A stretch of 64,000 bases of DNA from Terracoccus luteus (GCF_003635045.1 NZ_RBXT01000001.1:2790001-2854000), one strand, 5' to 3'. Shown: positions 53,417 through 62,100, counted from the stretch's first letter. A program made the numbers and translations. Notes: generated from the sequence alone by a model not told the origin.

Positions 53417-54745
53417 GTGTCGAGCAACGTCCTCTATCTCATCGCGGGGCTGTCCCTGCTGCTGGCGGTCGTCCTGCCCTCGCTGCTCGAGCGCTACGCC
53501 GTGTCGGCGGCCATGGTGCTGCTGCTCGTCGGTGCGGTCATCGGGCGGCTGCCGCTGCCGGACGGGTTCAGCCTCGACCCCGTGCAGATCCGCCCCGACA
53601 TCCAGCACGTCACCGAGCTGACGGTGCTCGTCGCCCTCATGGGCGTCGGGCTCGCCATCGACCGGCCGCTGCGGCTGCTGCGTCGCGGGAGCTGGGCCGC
53701 GTGGTCGCCGACCTGGCGGCTGCTCGGTGTGGCCATGCCCCTCACCATCGCGGCGATGTGGGGCCTCGGCTGGGCGCTCGGGGTCGCGCCGGCCGCCGCG
53801 CTGCTGCTCGCCTCGGCCCTCGCCCCGACCGACCCGGTTCTGGCGAGCGACGTGCAGGTCGAGGGGCCGCGGGTGGAGCGGGCCGACGGGCAGGGTGACG
53901 ACGACCCGGTCGACGACGAGATCGACGAGGACGACGACGTCCGCTTCGCCCTCACCTCGGAGGCCGGGCTCAACGACGGCACCGCCTTCCCCTTCGTGCA
54001 CCTCGCCCTGCTGCTCGCGGCGTCGGGCGCCTCCGCTCCCCTGCTCGCGCGCTGGGCGGCGTGGGAGCTCGTCGGCAAGCTCGTCCTTGGCGTGCTCGTC
54101 GGCATGGCCGTCGGCTGGGTGCTGGCCAAGGTCGCCTTCAACGCCTCGCAGCGCTCCCTGCGGCTCGCCGAGCAGGGTGAGCCGCTGCTCGCGCTCGCCG
54201 CCCTCATCGCGACCTACGGCCTCAGCGAGGTCGTCGGCGGCTACGGTTTCGTCGCCGTCTTCGTCTGCGGCATGACGCTGCGGGCCAACGAGCGCAGCAG
54301 CGCCTACCACGAGCTCATGCACGGGGTCGTGCAGCGGCTCGAGCGGCTGCTGACACTCATGGTGCTGCTGCTGCTCGGCATGGCCATGAGCAACGGCCTG
54401 CTGGGGGCGATGGACTGGCGCAGCGTCGTGATCGCCCTCGCCCTCGTGCTCGTCGTGCGACCGCTCGCGGGCTGGGTCGCGCTCGTCGTGCGGCCCCGAC
54501 CCGAGACGGTGCCCGGTGGCCTCAACCGGGCCGAGCGACTCGCCACCTCGTTCTTCGGCGTGCGCGGCGTCGGCTGCATCTTCTACCTCGCGTACGCCGC
54601 GGGCGAGCACGAGTTCGCCGAGGAGCGCTGGATGTGGTCGACCCTGGCCCTCACGATCGTCGTGTCCGTCTTCGTCCACGGCATCCTCGCGACCCCGGTC
54701 ATGTCGCGCCTCGAGGTGCGCCGCGAGGAGCAGGCCACCGCCTGA
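53417..54745 (+). CDS. CPA1-family Na+(K+)/H+ antiporter
   Basis: 442 residues with about 12 membrane helices. The ion-binding region reads LASALAPTDPVLASDVQVEGP (helix 5 TDP signature, about 133-153) and ALTSEAGLNDGTAFPFVHLALLL (helix 6, Asn-Asp pair). Between them is an unusually long acidic loop (GDDDPVDDEIDEDDD, about 157-175). GTG at 53417 with AAGGAG upstream; TTGAGC/TACGTC near 53340-53367 is a plausible promoter. It extrudes sodium or protons for pH and salt homeostasis. Followed by three stem-loop repeats. Confidence 0.9.
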   Translation: MSSNVLYLIAGLSLLLAVVLPSLLERYAVSAAMVLLLVGAVIGRLPLPDGFSLDPVQIRPDIQHVTELTVLVALMGVGLAIDRPLRLLRRGSWAAWSPTWRLLGVAMPLTIAAMWGLGWALGVAPAAALLLASALAPTDPVLASDVQVEGPRVERADGQGDDDPVDDEIDEDDDVRFALTSEAGLNDGTAFPFVHLALLLAASGASAPLLARWAAWELVGKLVLGVLVGMAVGWVLAKVAFNASQRSLRLAEQGEPLLALAALIATYGLSEVVGGYGFVAVFVCGMTLRANERSSAYHELMHGVVQRLERLLTLMVLLLLGMAMSNGLLGAMDWRSVVIALALVLVVRPLAGWVALVVRPRPETVPGGLNRAERLATSFFGVRGVGCIFYLAYAAGEHEFAEERWMWSTLALTIVVSVFVHGILATPVMSRLEVRREEQATA

Positions 54746-54762
54746 CGCACCCCCCGGCATCC

Positions 54763-54808
54763 GGTGGAGGTGTTCCACGACCACTTCTGGTCGCCCTTCA
54801 CCTCCACC
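54763..54808. repeat. Covarying stem-loop element, copy A
   Basis: GGTGGAGGT / ACCTCCACC around a 28-nt loop that has its own CGACCA/TGGTCG hairpin, preceded directly by CCGGCATCC. First of three tandem copies. Confidence 0.8.
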
Positions 54809-54825
54809 CAGCGGTACCGGCACCG

Positions 54826-54871
54826 GGTGGAGGTAAAGCGAAGCGCCCGACCGCGAGGTTTCACCTCCACC
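54826..54871. repeat. Covarying stem-loop element, copy B
   Basis: GGTGGAGGT / ACCTCCACC with a 28-nt loop containing GCGCCCGACCGCGAGGTTTC. The last 18 loop bases are identical to copy C. Confidence 0.8.
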
Positions 54872-54888
54872 CGGAGGCCCCGGCATCC

Positions 54889-54934
54889 GGTCCAGGTAGT
54901 ACGGCGCGCCCGACCGCGAGGTTTCACCTCCACC
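54889..54934. repeat. Stem-loop element, copy C
   Basis: GGTCCAGGT / ACCTCCACC, 28-nt loop, preceded by CCGGCATCC. The left arm has one uncompensated base. It shares most of its loop with copy B, implying a local duplication of about 63 bp. Confidence 0.75.
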
Positions 54935-55036
54935 CAGCCGGGCGACCGGCTCGCGCCGAGACGGGAGCCCGCCCCCCGGCATCCGGCGGCGATACTGGCG
55001 CGCCCCACCCGACCGTGCGCACCGCAGGAGAACCGA

Positions 55037-56059
55037 ATGGCCACCAGCGACTTCGACCGTCACCCCCTGACCTTCGGGCCGAGCCCCGTGCACCCGCTGC
55101 GCCGGCTCACCGAGCACCTCGGCGGGGCGCAGGTCTGGGCCAAGCGCGAGGACGTCAGCTCGGGGCTGGCCTACGGCGGCAACAAGACCCGCAAGCTCGA
55201 GTACATCGTCCCCGACGTGCTCGCCTCGGGTGCCGACACGCTCGTCTCGATCGGCGGTTTCCAGAGCAACCACACCCGTCAGGTGGCGGCGGTCGCGGCG
55301 CACCTAGGGCTCGGCTGTCGCCTCGTGCAGGAGAAGTGGGTCGACTGGGACGACGTGGGCAACGACCGCGTCGGCAACATCCTGCTCAGCCGCATCATGG
55401 GCGCCGACGTGCGCCTCGACCCCGCGGGCTTCGACATCGGCATCCGCACGTCGTGGCAGGACGCCATCGACGAGGTGACCGCGGCCGGCGGCACGCCGTA
55501 CGCCATCCCGGCCGGCGCGTCCGAGCACCACCTCGGCGGCCTCGGCTTCGCGAACTGGGCGCACGAGGTCGCCGCGCAGGAGCACGAGCTCGGCGTCTTC
55601 TTCGACACCGTCGTCGTGTGCACCGTCACCGGGTCGACGCACGCCGGGATGATCGCCGGCTTCGCCGAGCTCGAGGATGCCGGTGGGCGGCCTCGCCGGG
55701 TCATTGGCATCGACGCGTCGGCGACGATCGACAAGACGCGGGCGCAGGTGGCGCGGATCGCCCGCCACACGGCATCCCTCATCGGGCTGCAGCGCGAGCT
55801 GCGCGACGACGAGATCACGGTGCTCGAGGGCTGGGCCGGCGACCTCTACGGCATCCCGGTCGAGTCGACCGTCGAGGCGATCCGGCTCTCCGGGCGGCTC
55901 GAGGCCATGATCATCGACCCCGTGTACGAGGGGAAGTCGATGGCCGGTCTCGTCGACCTCGTCACCTCGGGCGAGATCCCGCGCGACTCGACGGTGCTCT
56001 ACGCCCACCTCGGCGGGCAGCCGGCGCTCAACGCCTACCCGGGGATCTTCGGGGACTGA
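55037..56059 (+). CDS. acdS: 1-aminocyclopropane-1-carboxylate deaminase
   Basis: 340-residue PLP enzyme splitting the plant ethylene precursor ACC into 2-oxobutyrate and ammonia. PLP Lys50 is in [11 protein letters not shown]. The residues that separate true ACC deaminase from D-cysteine desulfhydrase are retained: Glu298 in [11 protein letters not shown] and Leu325 in [13 protein letters not shown] (Glu295/Leu322 in Pseudomonas). ATG at 55037 with AGGAGAA. No AcdR/Lrp regulator adjoins. Its 3' end overlaps the convergent DUF6328 gene by 25 bp. Suggests contact with plants; activity is inferred. Confidence 0.92.
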   Translation: MATSDFDRHPLTFGPSPVHPLRRLTEHLGGAQVWAKREDVSSGLAYGGNKTRKLEYIVPDVLASGADTLVSIGGFQSNHTRQVAAVAAHLGLGCRLVQEKWVDWDDVGNDRVGNILLSRIMGADVRLDPAGFDIGIRTSWQDAIDEVTAAGGTPYAIPAGASEHHLGGLGFANWAHEVAAQEHELGVFFDTVVVCTVTGSTHAGMIAGFAELEDAGGRPRRVIGIDASATIDKTRAQVARIARHTASLIGLQRELRDDEITVLEGWAGDLYGIPVESTVEAIRLSGRLEAMIIDPVYEGKSMAGLVDLVTSGEIPRDSTVLYAHLGGQPALNAYPGIFGD

Positions 56060-56580
56060 CCGCCCCGGGGTGACACGCCGTCGTCGACGTCGGCCTTGCC
56101 CGGCGGGGTGCGGCGGCGGCGCGTCCACGGGACCCCCACCCAGAGGACGAGCGCGAGCAGGCCGAGGGCGGCACCGGTCCACAGGGCGGCGGTGTGCGAG
56201 AGCAGGACGTCGAGCACGAGCACGACGCCGCCCAGCACGGTGACGGCGAGGGTCCCGAGACCGCAGGCCGTGAGCACAGCGGTGTACCGCACGATGAAGT
56301 CCTTGACGCCCTCGCGGAACAGCACGCGGTGCGCGGCCACGGGAGCGACGAAGAGGACGACGCTGAGGGCGGCGAAGACGAGCGTGACGATGTAGATGTG
56401 GCGCTGCAGGTCGGTCAGCGTGGTGAAGCGCTGCTGGAACGGGATCGACAGCAGGAACGCGAAGATGATCTGCACGCCGGCCTGGGCGACGCGCAGCTCC
56501 TGCAGCTGCTCGTTGAAGTTGCGGTCGAGCCGGGCCCCGCTCGACTCCTGGCGCGAGTAGGGGCGGGCGTCGTCGCTCAT
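56035..56580 (-). CDS. DUF6328 membrane protein
   Basis: 181 residues. After a soluble N-terminus, [30 protein letters not shown] opens the first of four helices, with [31 protein letters not shown] next; this matches the actinobacterial DUF6328 family. Function unknown. ATG at 56580. Convergent overlap of 25 bp with acdS. The basic Pro-rich tail after the last helix is low-complexity. Confidence 0.8.
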   Translation of the reverse strand: MSDDARPYSRQESSGARLDRNFNEQLQELRVAQAGVQIIFAFLLSIPFQQRFTTLTDLQRHIYIVTLVFAALSVVLFVAPVAAHRVLFREGVKDFIVRYTAVLTACGLGTLAVTVLGGVVLVLDVLLSHTAALWTGAALGLLALVLWVGVPWTRRRRTPPGKADVDDGVSPRGGQSPKIPG

Positions 56581-56654
56581 GGGGACACCCATGCCCACCC
56601 GGGGCCGCCGTCAGTCAGCCGGGGCCGACCGACGGCAGCGGACGGCGGTCGACG

Positions 56655-56682
56655 GGCCCGGCCGACCGACGGCGGCCGGGCC
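56655..56682 (-). terminator. Terminator after OYE-family gene
   Basis: GGCCCGGCCG and CGGCCGGGCC pair perfectly (10 bp, 8-nt loop) just past the 3' end of the gene at 56697. Confidence 0.7.
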
Positions 56683-56696
56683 TGTCCCGCTCTGCC

Positions 56697-57866
56697 TCAG
56701 CGGGCGTCGTGCCAGTGGCCGCGCGCGTGCGCGGCGGGGTACGGCGCCTCCTGCCACGGCATCCCGAGCTCGTGCGCGGCACGCAGCGGCCACGCCGGCT
56801 CGCGCAGGGCGGCGCGGGCGAGCAGCACGACGTCGGCCTCCCCGTCGACGAGCACCTGCTCGGCCTGCTTCGGCTCGGTGATGAGGCCGACGGCACCGGT
56901 CGGGACGTCCGCGCCCTCGCGCACACCGGCGGCCAGCGGCACCTGGTAGCCGGGCCCGACGGGGATCTCGGCACCCGGCACCGCGCCGCCGCTCGAGCAG
57001 TCGACGAGGTCGACGCCGCGCTCGGCGAGCAGCCGGGAGAGGCGGACGGACTGCTCGAGGTCCCAGCCGCCCTCGACCCAGTCGGTGGCGGAGATGCGCA
57101 CTAAGAGCGGCTTGTCCTCGGGCCAGGCGGCGCGGACCGCGTCGACGACGCGCAACGGCACCGTGACCCGGCCCTCGAAGTCGCCACCGAGCTCGTCGGT
57201 GCGGTGGTTGGCCAGCGGCGAGAGCCACTCGTGCAGCAGGTAGCCGTGGGCGGCGTGGATCTCGACGACGTCGAAGCCGGCCCGGTCGGCGCGGCGGGTG
57301 GCCGCGGCGAAGGCCTCGACGAGCGCGTCGACGTCGTCGTGGGTCATCTCGGCCGGGGCCGCGCAGTCGGCGAAGGCCTCTGCGGAGGGTGCGACCGTCG
57401 GCCAGCCGCCGCGGTCGCCGGGGACGGTGCCGCGCGGCTCGCCCGGAAAGTCGCGGTACGTGGACGCCTTGCGCCCGGCGTGGGCCAGCTGCACGCCCGA
57501 GGCGGCGCCCTGCTCACGGATGAAGGTGGTGATGCGCGACCACGCCTCCACCTGCTCGTCGTTCCACAGCCCGGTGTCCTGCGGGCTGATCCGGCCCTCG
57601 GGCACGACCGCGGTCGCCTCGGTCAGCACGAGGCCGAACCCGCCCTGCGCCCGCGCGCCGAGGTGCACGAGGTGCCAGTCGGTCGGGACCCCGTCCTCGC
57701 GCTCGACGCGGTACTGGCACATCGGGGCGACCCACGCCCGGTTGCGGAAGGTCGTCCCGCCCAGGGTCAGCGGCTGCAGGAGCAGCGGCCGGTCCGTGCC
57801 GGCGTCGTCCACGGTGTGGTCCACGCTGTCGTGGGTCTGGCTGGTGGCGTCGAGGGTGCTGGTCAC
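56697..57866 (-). CDS. NADH:flavin oxidoreductase (old yellow enzyme, NamA/YqjM type)
   Basis: 389-residue FMN TIM barrel: RAWVAPMCQYRVEREDGVPTDWHLVHLGARAQGGFGLVLTEATAV holds the FMN-binding and YqjM-type Cys, GVQLAHAGRKAS the FMN loop, DVVEIHAAHGYLLHEWLSPLANHRTDELGG the catalytic His pair and barrel strand. It reduces activated alkenes or nitro compounds with NAD(P)H. GTG at 57866 was chosen by homology; an in-frame GTG at about 57929 would add a short Asp/Ala-rich tract. Divergent from the MFS transporter. Confidence 0.89.
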   Translation of the reverse strand: MTSTLDATSQTHDSVDHTVDDAGTDRPLLLQPLTLGGTTFRNRAWVAPMCQYRVEREDGVPTDWHLVHLGARAQGGFGLVLTEATAVVPEGRISPQDTGLWNDEQVEAWSRITTFIREQGAASGVQLAHAGRKASTYRDFPGEPRGTVPGDRGGWPTVAPSAEAFADCAAPAEMTHDDVDALVEAFAAATRRADRAGFDVVEIHAAHGYLLHEWLSPLANHRTDELGGDFEGRVTVPLRVVDAVRAAWPEDKPLLVRISATDWVEGGWDLEQSVRLSRLLAERGVDLVDCSSGGAVPGAEIPVGPGYQVPLAAGVREGADVPTGAVGLITEPKQAEQVLVDGEADVVLLARAALREPAWPLRAAHELGMPWQEAPYPAAHARGHWHDAR

Positions 57867-58092
57867 GAGGGGTGCAACCGGCGACGCGACCGCGCCATTC
57901 CCGGCATCCTCGGCATCCTCGGTACTCACGACGTCCGGGCCGAAACCGGGGCCGCTCCCAACGCCGACCAGCGTCCACCCGATGGTCGCGGCGGAGCCCG
58001 ACGGGGAATGAAACGACCGGCCGCGTGTTGCACGAAGGTCGTACGGCGCCGCGATCCGGCGCGCCCAGAGCACGAACCCCACCAGGAGAACC

Positions 58093-59655
58093 GTGTCGAC
58101 CACCACCACCGAGACCGGCGCCGGCGTCGGCTTCCGCTCCGAGCGCGGACCCGTGCTCATCGCCCTCATGCTCGCGACCGCCCTCATCGCGCTCGACTCG
58201 ACGATCCTCGCGACCGCCGTGCCGACCATCGTCGACGAGCTGGGCGGGCTGACGCAGTTCCCGTGGCTGTTCTCGGTGTACCTGCTCGCGCAGGCCGTGT
58301 CGGTGCCGGTGTACTCGAAGCTCGCCGACACGGTCGGCCGTAAACCCGTCATGCTCATCGGCATCGCGCTCTTCCTCGCCGGCTCCCTGCTGTGCGGGAT
58401 CGCCTGGGACATGGGCTCTCTCATCATCATGCGTGCGGTTCAAGGGCTCGGCGCGGGCGCCGTGCTCCCCGTCTCGATCACCATCGCCGGCGACATCTAC
58501 ACGGTCGCCGAGCGGGCCAAGGCGCAGGGCTACATCGCGAGCGTCTGGGCCGTGTCGTCGGTCGTCGGCCCGAGTCTCGGCGGCGTCTTCTCGCAGTTCA
58601 CCTCGTGGCGTTGGATCTTCTTCGTCAACGTCCCGCTGTGCCTCGTCGCCGCGTGGATGCTCTCGCGCAGCTACCACGAGAAGGTCGAGCGAGTGCGTCA
58701 CCGCATCGACTACGCGGGTGCCGTCACCCTGACCCTGTCGCTGACGCTGCTCATCCTCGCGGTCCTCGAGGGCGGCCAGGCGTGGGCGTGGGCCTCGTGG
58801 CAGAGCATCGGTGGCTTCGCCGTCGGCGTCGCCCTGCTCGTCGCGTTCGTCCTCATCGAGCGCCGGGCCGCCGAGCCGATCCTGCCGCTCGCCATCTTCA
58901 GCCGTCGCCTCATCGTCACGACGCTGCTCATCTCCCTCGGCGTGGGCGTGGTGCTCATCGGCCTCACCTCGTACGTGCCGACGTTCGTGGAGCGCTCGCT
59001 CGGGGTGCAGCCCGTCGTCGCCGGGCTCGCTGTCGCAGCCCTGACCCTCGGCTGGCCGCTGGCGGCGTCGCAGTCGGGTCGGCTGTACCTGCGCGTCGGC
59101 TTCCGCCCGACGGCCGTCATCGGTCTCGTCGTCGCCGCCGTCGGGGCCGCCCTGCTGTGGCTGACCTCGTCGGGGTCGGCGTCGATCCCCGCCGTCGCGG
59201 TCTCGTGCTTCGTCGTCGGCCTCGGCCTCGGGCTCGTCGCCGCGCCCACCCTCATCGCCGCGCAGGCGTCGGTGCCGTGGAACGAGCGCGCCGTCATCAC
59301 CGGCGCCAACATGTTCATGCGCTCGGTCGGCAGCGCGGTCGGCGTCGCCATCTTCGGGGCCGTCGCGAACAACGTCATCGCCGGCCAGAGCGACCCGAAG
59401 CGTGGCATCGAGCTCGGCTCGCACGCGGTGTTCCTCGCCGTCGTCGTCGCCGCGGTGCTGTCCATCGTGGCCGGCGTGCTCATGCCGAACACCAAGGTGT
59501 CCGACGTCGAGGACACCCCCTCGGCCTCCGACGACTCCGAGACCGACGATCGCGAGCAGGGCGTGCCCACCGGTCAGGATGCCGGTCGGCCCGGCGGGCG
59601 GTCGGCCTCCTCCGTCGTCGGCACCGCCGCCCCCGCCGACCGCTTCGACGCCTGA
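58093..59655 (+). CDS. MFS multidrug transporter, DHA2 (EmrB/QacA) family
   Basis: 520 residues with about 14 helices. Motifs: LIALDSTILATAVPTIVDEL (helix 1, D1-type signature), KLADTVGRKPVMLIGIALFLAGSLLCGIA (motif A), QGLGAGAVLPVSITIAGDI and SVVGPSLGGVFSQFTSWRWIFFVNVP (motif C). A proton-driven exporter of drugs or organic cations is likely. GTG at 58093 with AGGAGAA. The cytoplasmic tail after residue 460 is Asp/Ser-rich. The stop codon lies inside the first unit of an 11-bp tandem repeat. Confidence 0.92.
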   Translation: MSTTTTETGAGVGFRSERGPVLIALMLATALIALDSTILATAVPTIVDELGGLTQFPWLFSVYLLAQAVSVPVYSKLADTVGRKPVMLIGIALFLAGSLLCGIAWDMGSLIIMRAVQGLGAGAVLPVSITIAGDIYTVAERAKAQGYIASVWAVSSVVGPSLGGVFSQFTSWRWIFFVNVPLCLVAAWMLSRSYHEKVERVRHRIDYAGAVTLTLSLTLLILAVLEGGQAWAWASWQSIGGFAVGVALLVAFVLIERRAAEPILPLAIFSRRLIVTTLLISLGVGVVLIGLTSYVPTFVERSLGVQPVVAGLAVAALTLGWPLAASQSGRLYLRVGFRPTAVIGLVVAAVGAALLWLTSSGSASIPAVAVSCFVVGLGLGLVAAPTLIAAQASVPWNERAVITGANMFMRSVGSAVGVAIFGAVANNVIAGQSDPKRGIELGSHAVFLAVVVAAVLSIVAGVLMPNTKVSDVEDTPSASDDSETDDREQGVPTGQDAGRPGGRSASSVVGTAAPADRFDA

Positions 59656-59705
59656 CCGTCGCCTGACCGTCGCCTGACCGTCGCCTGACCGTCGCCTGAC
59701 CGTCG
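59651..59705. repeat. Five tandem copies of CCTGACCGTCG (11 bp)
   Basis: Exact units at 59651, 59662, 59673, 59684 and 59695. The first contains the TGA stop of the MFS gene. Because 11 is not a multiple of 3, copy-number change would not alter the protein but would change the 3' UTR between two convergent genes. Confidence 0.9.
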
Positions 59706-59714
59706 CCTGGGGGC

Positions 59715-59993
59715 TCAGTGCTCCCGGAGGGCGTGGATGAGCTCGTCCTTCGTCATCGTCGACCGGCCGTCGATGCCGACGGTACGGGCGCGGTCCATAA
59801 GCTCGTCCTTGGTCATGTCCTCGTAGTCGCCGGACTCGCCGCCCTTGCGCCCGACCTCCGACCGCGAGGACTTGGCCGCCGCGTTGGCGATGCGGGCCGC
59901 CTTCTCCTTGCTCGCGCCGTCGTCGCGCAGGGCCTCGTACAGCTCCGGGTCCTTGACCGACGGGCCGGGCCCGTCCGACTTCTTCTCTGCCAT
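59715..59993 (-). CDS. DUF7218 / Rho-N-domain-like small protein
   Basis: 92 residues: MAEKKSDGPGPSVKDPELYEALRDDGASKEKAARIANAAAKSSRSEVGRKGGESGDYEDMTKDELMDRARTVGIDGRSTMTKDELIHALREH in outline: an N-terminal KDPELYEALRD...SKEKAARIANA motif, a Ser/Arg/Gly linker and a C-terminal SAP/Rho-N-like helix pair. Probably a small nucleic-acid-binding protein; function unknown. ATG at 59993 with GAGGAGG. Confidence 0.83.
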   Translation of the reverse strand: MAEKKSDGPGPSVKDPELYEALRDDGASKEKAARIANAAAKSSRSEVGRKGGESGDYEDMTKDELMDRARTVGIDGRSTMTKDELIHALREH

Positions 59994-60154
59994 GGCTCCT
60001 CCTCGGGGTGACGCTGGTGCCCATGGGCCTACCCCGCGACGCGCCCCGGGTGTCACCGACCAGCCGACGACCGAGACGGCGCGGACCACCGTCGCGCACC
60101 GGGTACGAACCCGTCGACCAGCATCCGAGGCACGATCAACCGCAGGAGGTCGCC

Positions 60155-60640
60155 GTGAGCGACGAGAACCCCACCCAGAAGGTCGCCGAGCTCATCAAGG
60201 ACGTGCGCATCGCGATGCTCACGCACACCGACCACGAGGGCCGGCTCGTGAGCCACCCGATGGCGACCCAGGACGTCGAGTTCGACGGCGACATCCTCTT
60301 CATCGCCGAGCGCAGCAGCAACAAGTGCCGCGACATCGAGGCGCAGCACCCCGCCAAGGTCAACGTCGCCTACAGCTCGAGCAGCACGTGGGTCTCGGTG
60401 TCGGGCACGGCCGAGATCGTCGACGACAACGCGAAGCTGCGCGAGCTGTGGGACGGCTTCACCGGCGCCTGGCTCGAGGGTGGCCCCGAGAACCCGAACA
60501 ACGTCCTCATCCGCGTCAACGCCGAGTCGGCCGAGTACTGGGACTCCCCCGGCGCCAAGGTCGTCCAGCTGGCCAACTTCGTCAAGGCCAAGATCACCGG
60601 CAAGCGCGTCGAGGGCGACAACGAGGTCGTCGACCTCTGA
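60155..60640 (+). CDS. Pyridoxamine-5'-phosphate-oxidase-like (general stress) protein
   Basis: 161-residue split barrel: AELIKDVRIAMLTHTDHEGRLVSHPMATQDVEFDGDILFIAERSSNKCRDIEAQHPAKVNVAYS, with a later EYWDSPGAKVVQLANFVKAKITGK. Matches the general-stress FMN-binding split-barrel family (DUF1508/Pdx-like, GS26-type). It binds flavin or F420; true PNPOx activity is unlikely. GTG at 60155 has AGGAGGT. A 15-bp terminator follows. Confidence 0.86.
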   Translation: MSDENPTQKVAELIKDVRIAMLTHTDHEGRLVSHPMATQDVEFDGDILFIAERSSNKCRDIEAQHPAKVNVAYSSSSTWVSVSGTAEIVDDNAKLRELWDGFTGAWLEGGPENPNNVLIRVNAESAEYWDSPGAKVVQLANFVKAKITGKRVEGDNEVVDL

Positions 60641-60678
60641 GCTGACCCGCACCCGGCGGGCGTTCCCCGCGGTCGCAC

Positions 60679-60713
60679 CACGACGGCATCCGAGACGATC
60701 GGATGCCGTCGTG
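60679..60713. terminator. Bidirectional terminator built from GGCATCC/GGATGCC
   Basis: Perfect 15-bp stem CACGACGGCATCCGA / TCGGATGCCGTCGTG with loop GACGA, between convergent genes. Both orientations of the window-wide heptamer form the stem. Confidence 0.88.
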
Positions 60714-60753
60714 CTGCGTGACGAGGGAGCGCGCACCGTGGCGCCGGCTCCCG

Positions 60754-61791
60754 TCACTCGGCGCGCGCGAGCAGGCGCATGACCGCGCGCTCGAGCGCGT
60801 CGCGGTCGCGGACCCGGACGAGGTCACCCGCGACGAGGCGCTGCCGGTCGGCCTTCGTCAGCCGCGAGAGGCTGCGCTCGATGGTGCGGCCGACCGCGAA
60901 CTCGTCGAGCACCCGGGTGTCGACGTACGAGCGGCGTGCGACCGCCGGCGTGTTGCCCAGGTGCTCGCTGACGACTTTCATGGCGTCCTTCTCGGCGCGC
61001 TTCAGCTCACGCTCGGTGGTCACGACGCCCGACTGCGCGAGCGTGACCGCGGCGGTCACCGTGGCCGCCCACGTGCGGAGGTCCTTGACGGTGTACTCGG
61101 GGCCGACGAGCTCCTTGAAGGCGACGTTGAGGTCGGTGGAGTGCACCTCCCGCCACTGCCGCTGCTCGTCGCGGTAGACGAGCAGACGCTCACCGGGGTA
61201 GCCGCAGCGCTTGAGGGAGCGGACGACGCTCGCGAGCAGCGGATCGGTCATCACCGCCTCGCGCGTCACCCCCGACTTGGCGGGGAACTCGAAGGTGATG
61301 TCGTCGCCGCTGACGGTGACGTGGGTGCGCAGCAGGGTGGCGACGCCGTGGGAGCCGTGCTCGACCTCGTACTCGTCGCCGCCGGAACGGAAGAGACCGG
61401 CGTCGAGCATCCGCAGGGCGGCGGCGGTCACCCGCGTGCGGGTCAGCCCGTCGGTGCGCAGCTCGGCCGCCACCTGCTTGCGGGCCTGCGGCAGCTTCTT
61501 GGCGAGGGCGAGCACCCGGTCGTGCTTCTCGCGGCCGCGGACCTCGTGCCAGGCGTCGTGGTAGATGTACTGCCGCCGCCCGGCGTCGTCGGTGCCGACG
61601 GCCTGGATGTGGCCGTTGGGGTGGGGCGCGATCCACACGCCCTTCCACGCCGGCGGGACGACGAGCGCCTTGGCCCGCTCACGGCTGCCCGCGTCGACGG
61701 GCGTGCCGTCGTCGCCGACGTACGACCACCCCTTGCCGCGGCGCACACGATGGATGCCGGGTCCGTCGATCGTGCTCCGTCGCAGTCTCAC
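60754..61791 (-). CDS. DNA topoisomerase IB (poxvirus-like)
   Basis: 345-residue type IB topoisomerase that relaxes supercoils by transient 3'-phosphotyrosyl linkage. N-terminal GKGWSYVGDDGTPV and PPAWKGVWIAPHPNGHIQAVGTDDAGRRQYIYHDAW, catalytic Arg/Lys segment VKDLRTWAATVTAA, and the nucleophile Tyr289 in TPAVARRSYVD. GTG at 61791. Typical of bacterial TopIB scattered by horizontal transfer; here composition matches the neighbours. Confidence 0.93.
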   Translation of the reverse strand: MRLRRSTIDGPGIHRVRRGKGWSYVGDDGTPVDAGSRERAKALVVPPAWKGVWIAPHPNGHIQAVGTDDAGRRQYIYHDAWHEVRGREKHDRVLALAKKLPQARKQVAAELRTDGLTRTRVTAAALRMLDAGLFRSGGDEYEVEHGSHGVATLLRTHVTVSGDDITFEFPAKSGVTREAVMTDPLLASVVRSLKRCGYPGERLLVYRDEQRQWREVHSTDLNVAFKELVGPEYTVKDLRTWAATVTAAVTLAQSGVVTTERELKRAEKDAMKVVSEHLGNTPAVARRSYVDTRVLDEFAVGRTIERSLSRLTKADRQRLVAGDLVRVRDRDALERAVMRLLARAE

Positions 61792-61826
61792 GCCGGTCAG
61801 ATACCCCGACGACGCCCTCGACCCAA

Positions 61827-61841
61827 CCGTCGAGAGGCCAC
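61827..61841. repeat. Partial copy of the GTCGARAGGCCA element
   Basis: CCGTCGAGAGGCCAC upstream of the topoisomerase gene, identical on the opposite strand to the copy at 23464-23478. Confidence 0.6.
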
Positions 61842-61875
61842 GTCCCGACGCACCGGGCGCCCGTGAGGGGCGGGG

Positions 61876-62034
61876 TCAGGTCTCGGTCGGTGCGGCCGCC
61901 GGCTCGGGGGCGGTCGACGACACCCGGATCTCGGGCACGACGATCTCCGGCGCACCGGGCGGTGGCGGCGGGTCGGGGGTGACGGGAGGGAAGACGGTTC
62001 CGTCGTCCTGCAGCTTCGACTGGTAGATGTCCAC
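61876..62034 (-). CDS. Small Pro-rich hypothetical protein
   Basis: 52-codon frame from GTG at 62034: VDIYQSKLQDDGTVFPPVTP, then a PPPPPGAPEIVVPEIRV tract and an Ala/Pro/Thr tail. It has a GAAGAGG ribosome site 8 nt upstream and TACGCT as a possible -10, starting just beyond a terminator. Codon third positions are G/C-rich as in real genes. No family recognised; it may be a genuine short gene or chance. Confidence 0.45.
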   Translation of the reverse strand: MDIYQSKLQDDGTVFPPVTPDPPPPPGAPEIVVPEIRVSSTAPEPAAAPTET

Positions 62035-62100
62035 GTGTCGTGCCTCTTCGCCCCGAGCGTTGCGGTCGATGTGGTGCCGGGAGCGTACCCCTGCCTCCCG

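Noticed and set aside
59651-59705. CRISPR array
   Set aside because: Units are 11 bp, contiguous, without spacers, and no cas genes are near.
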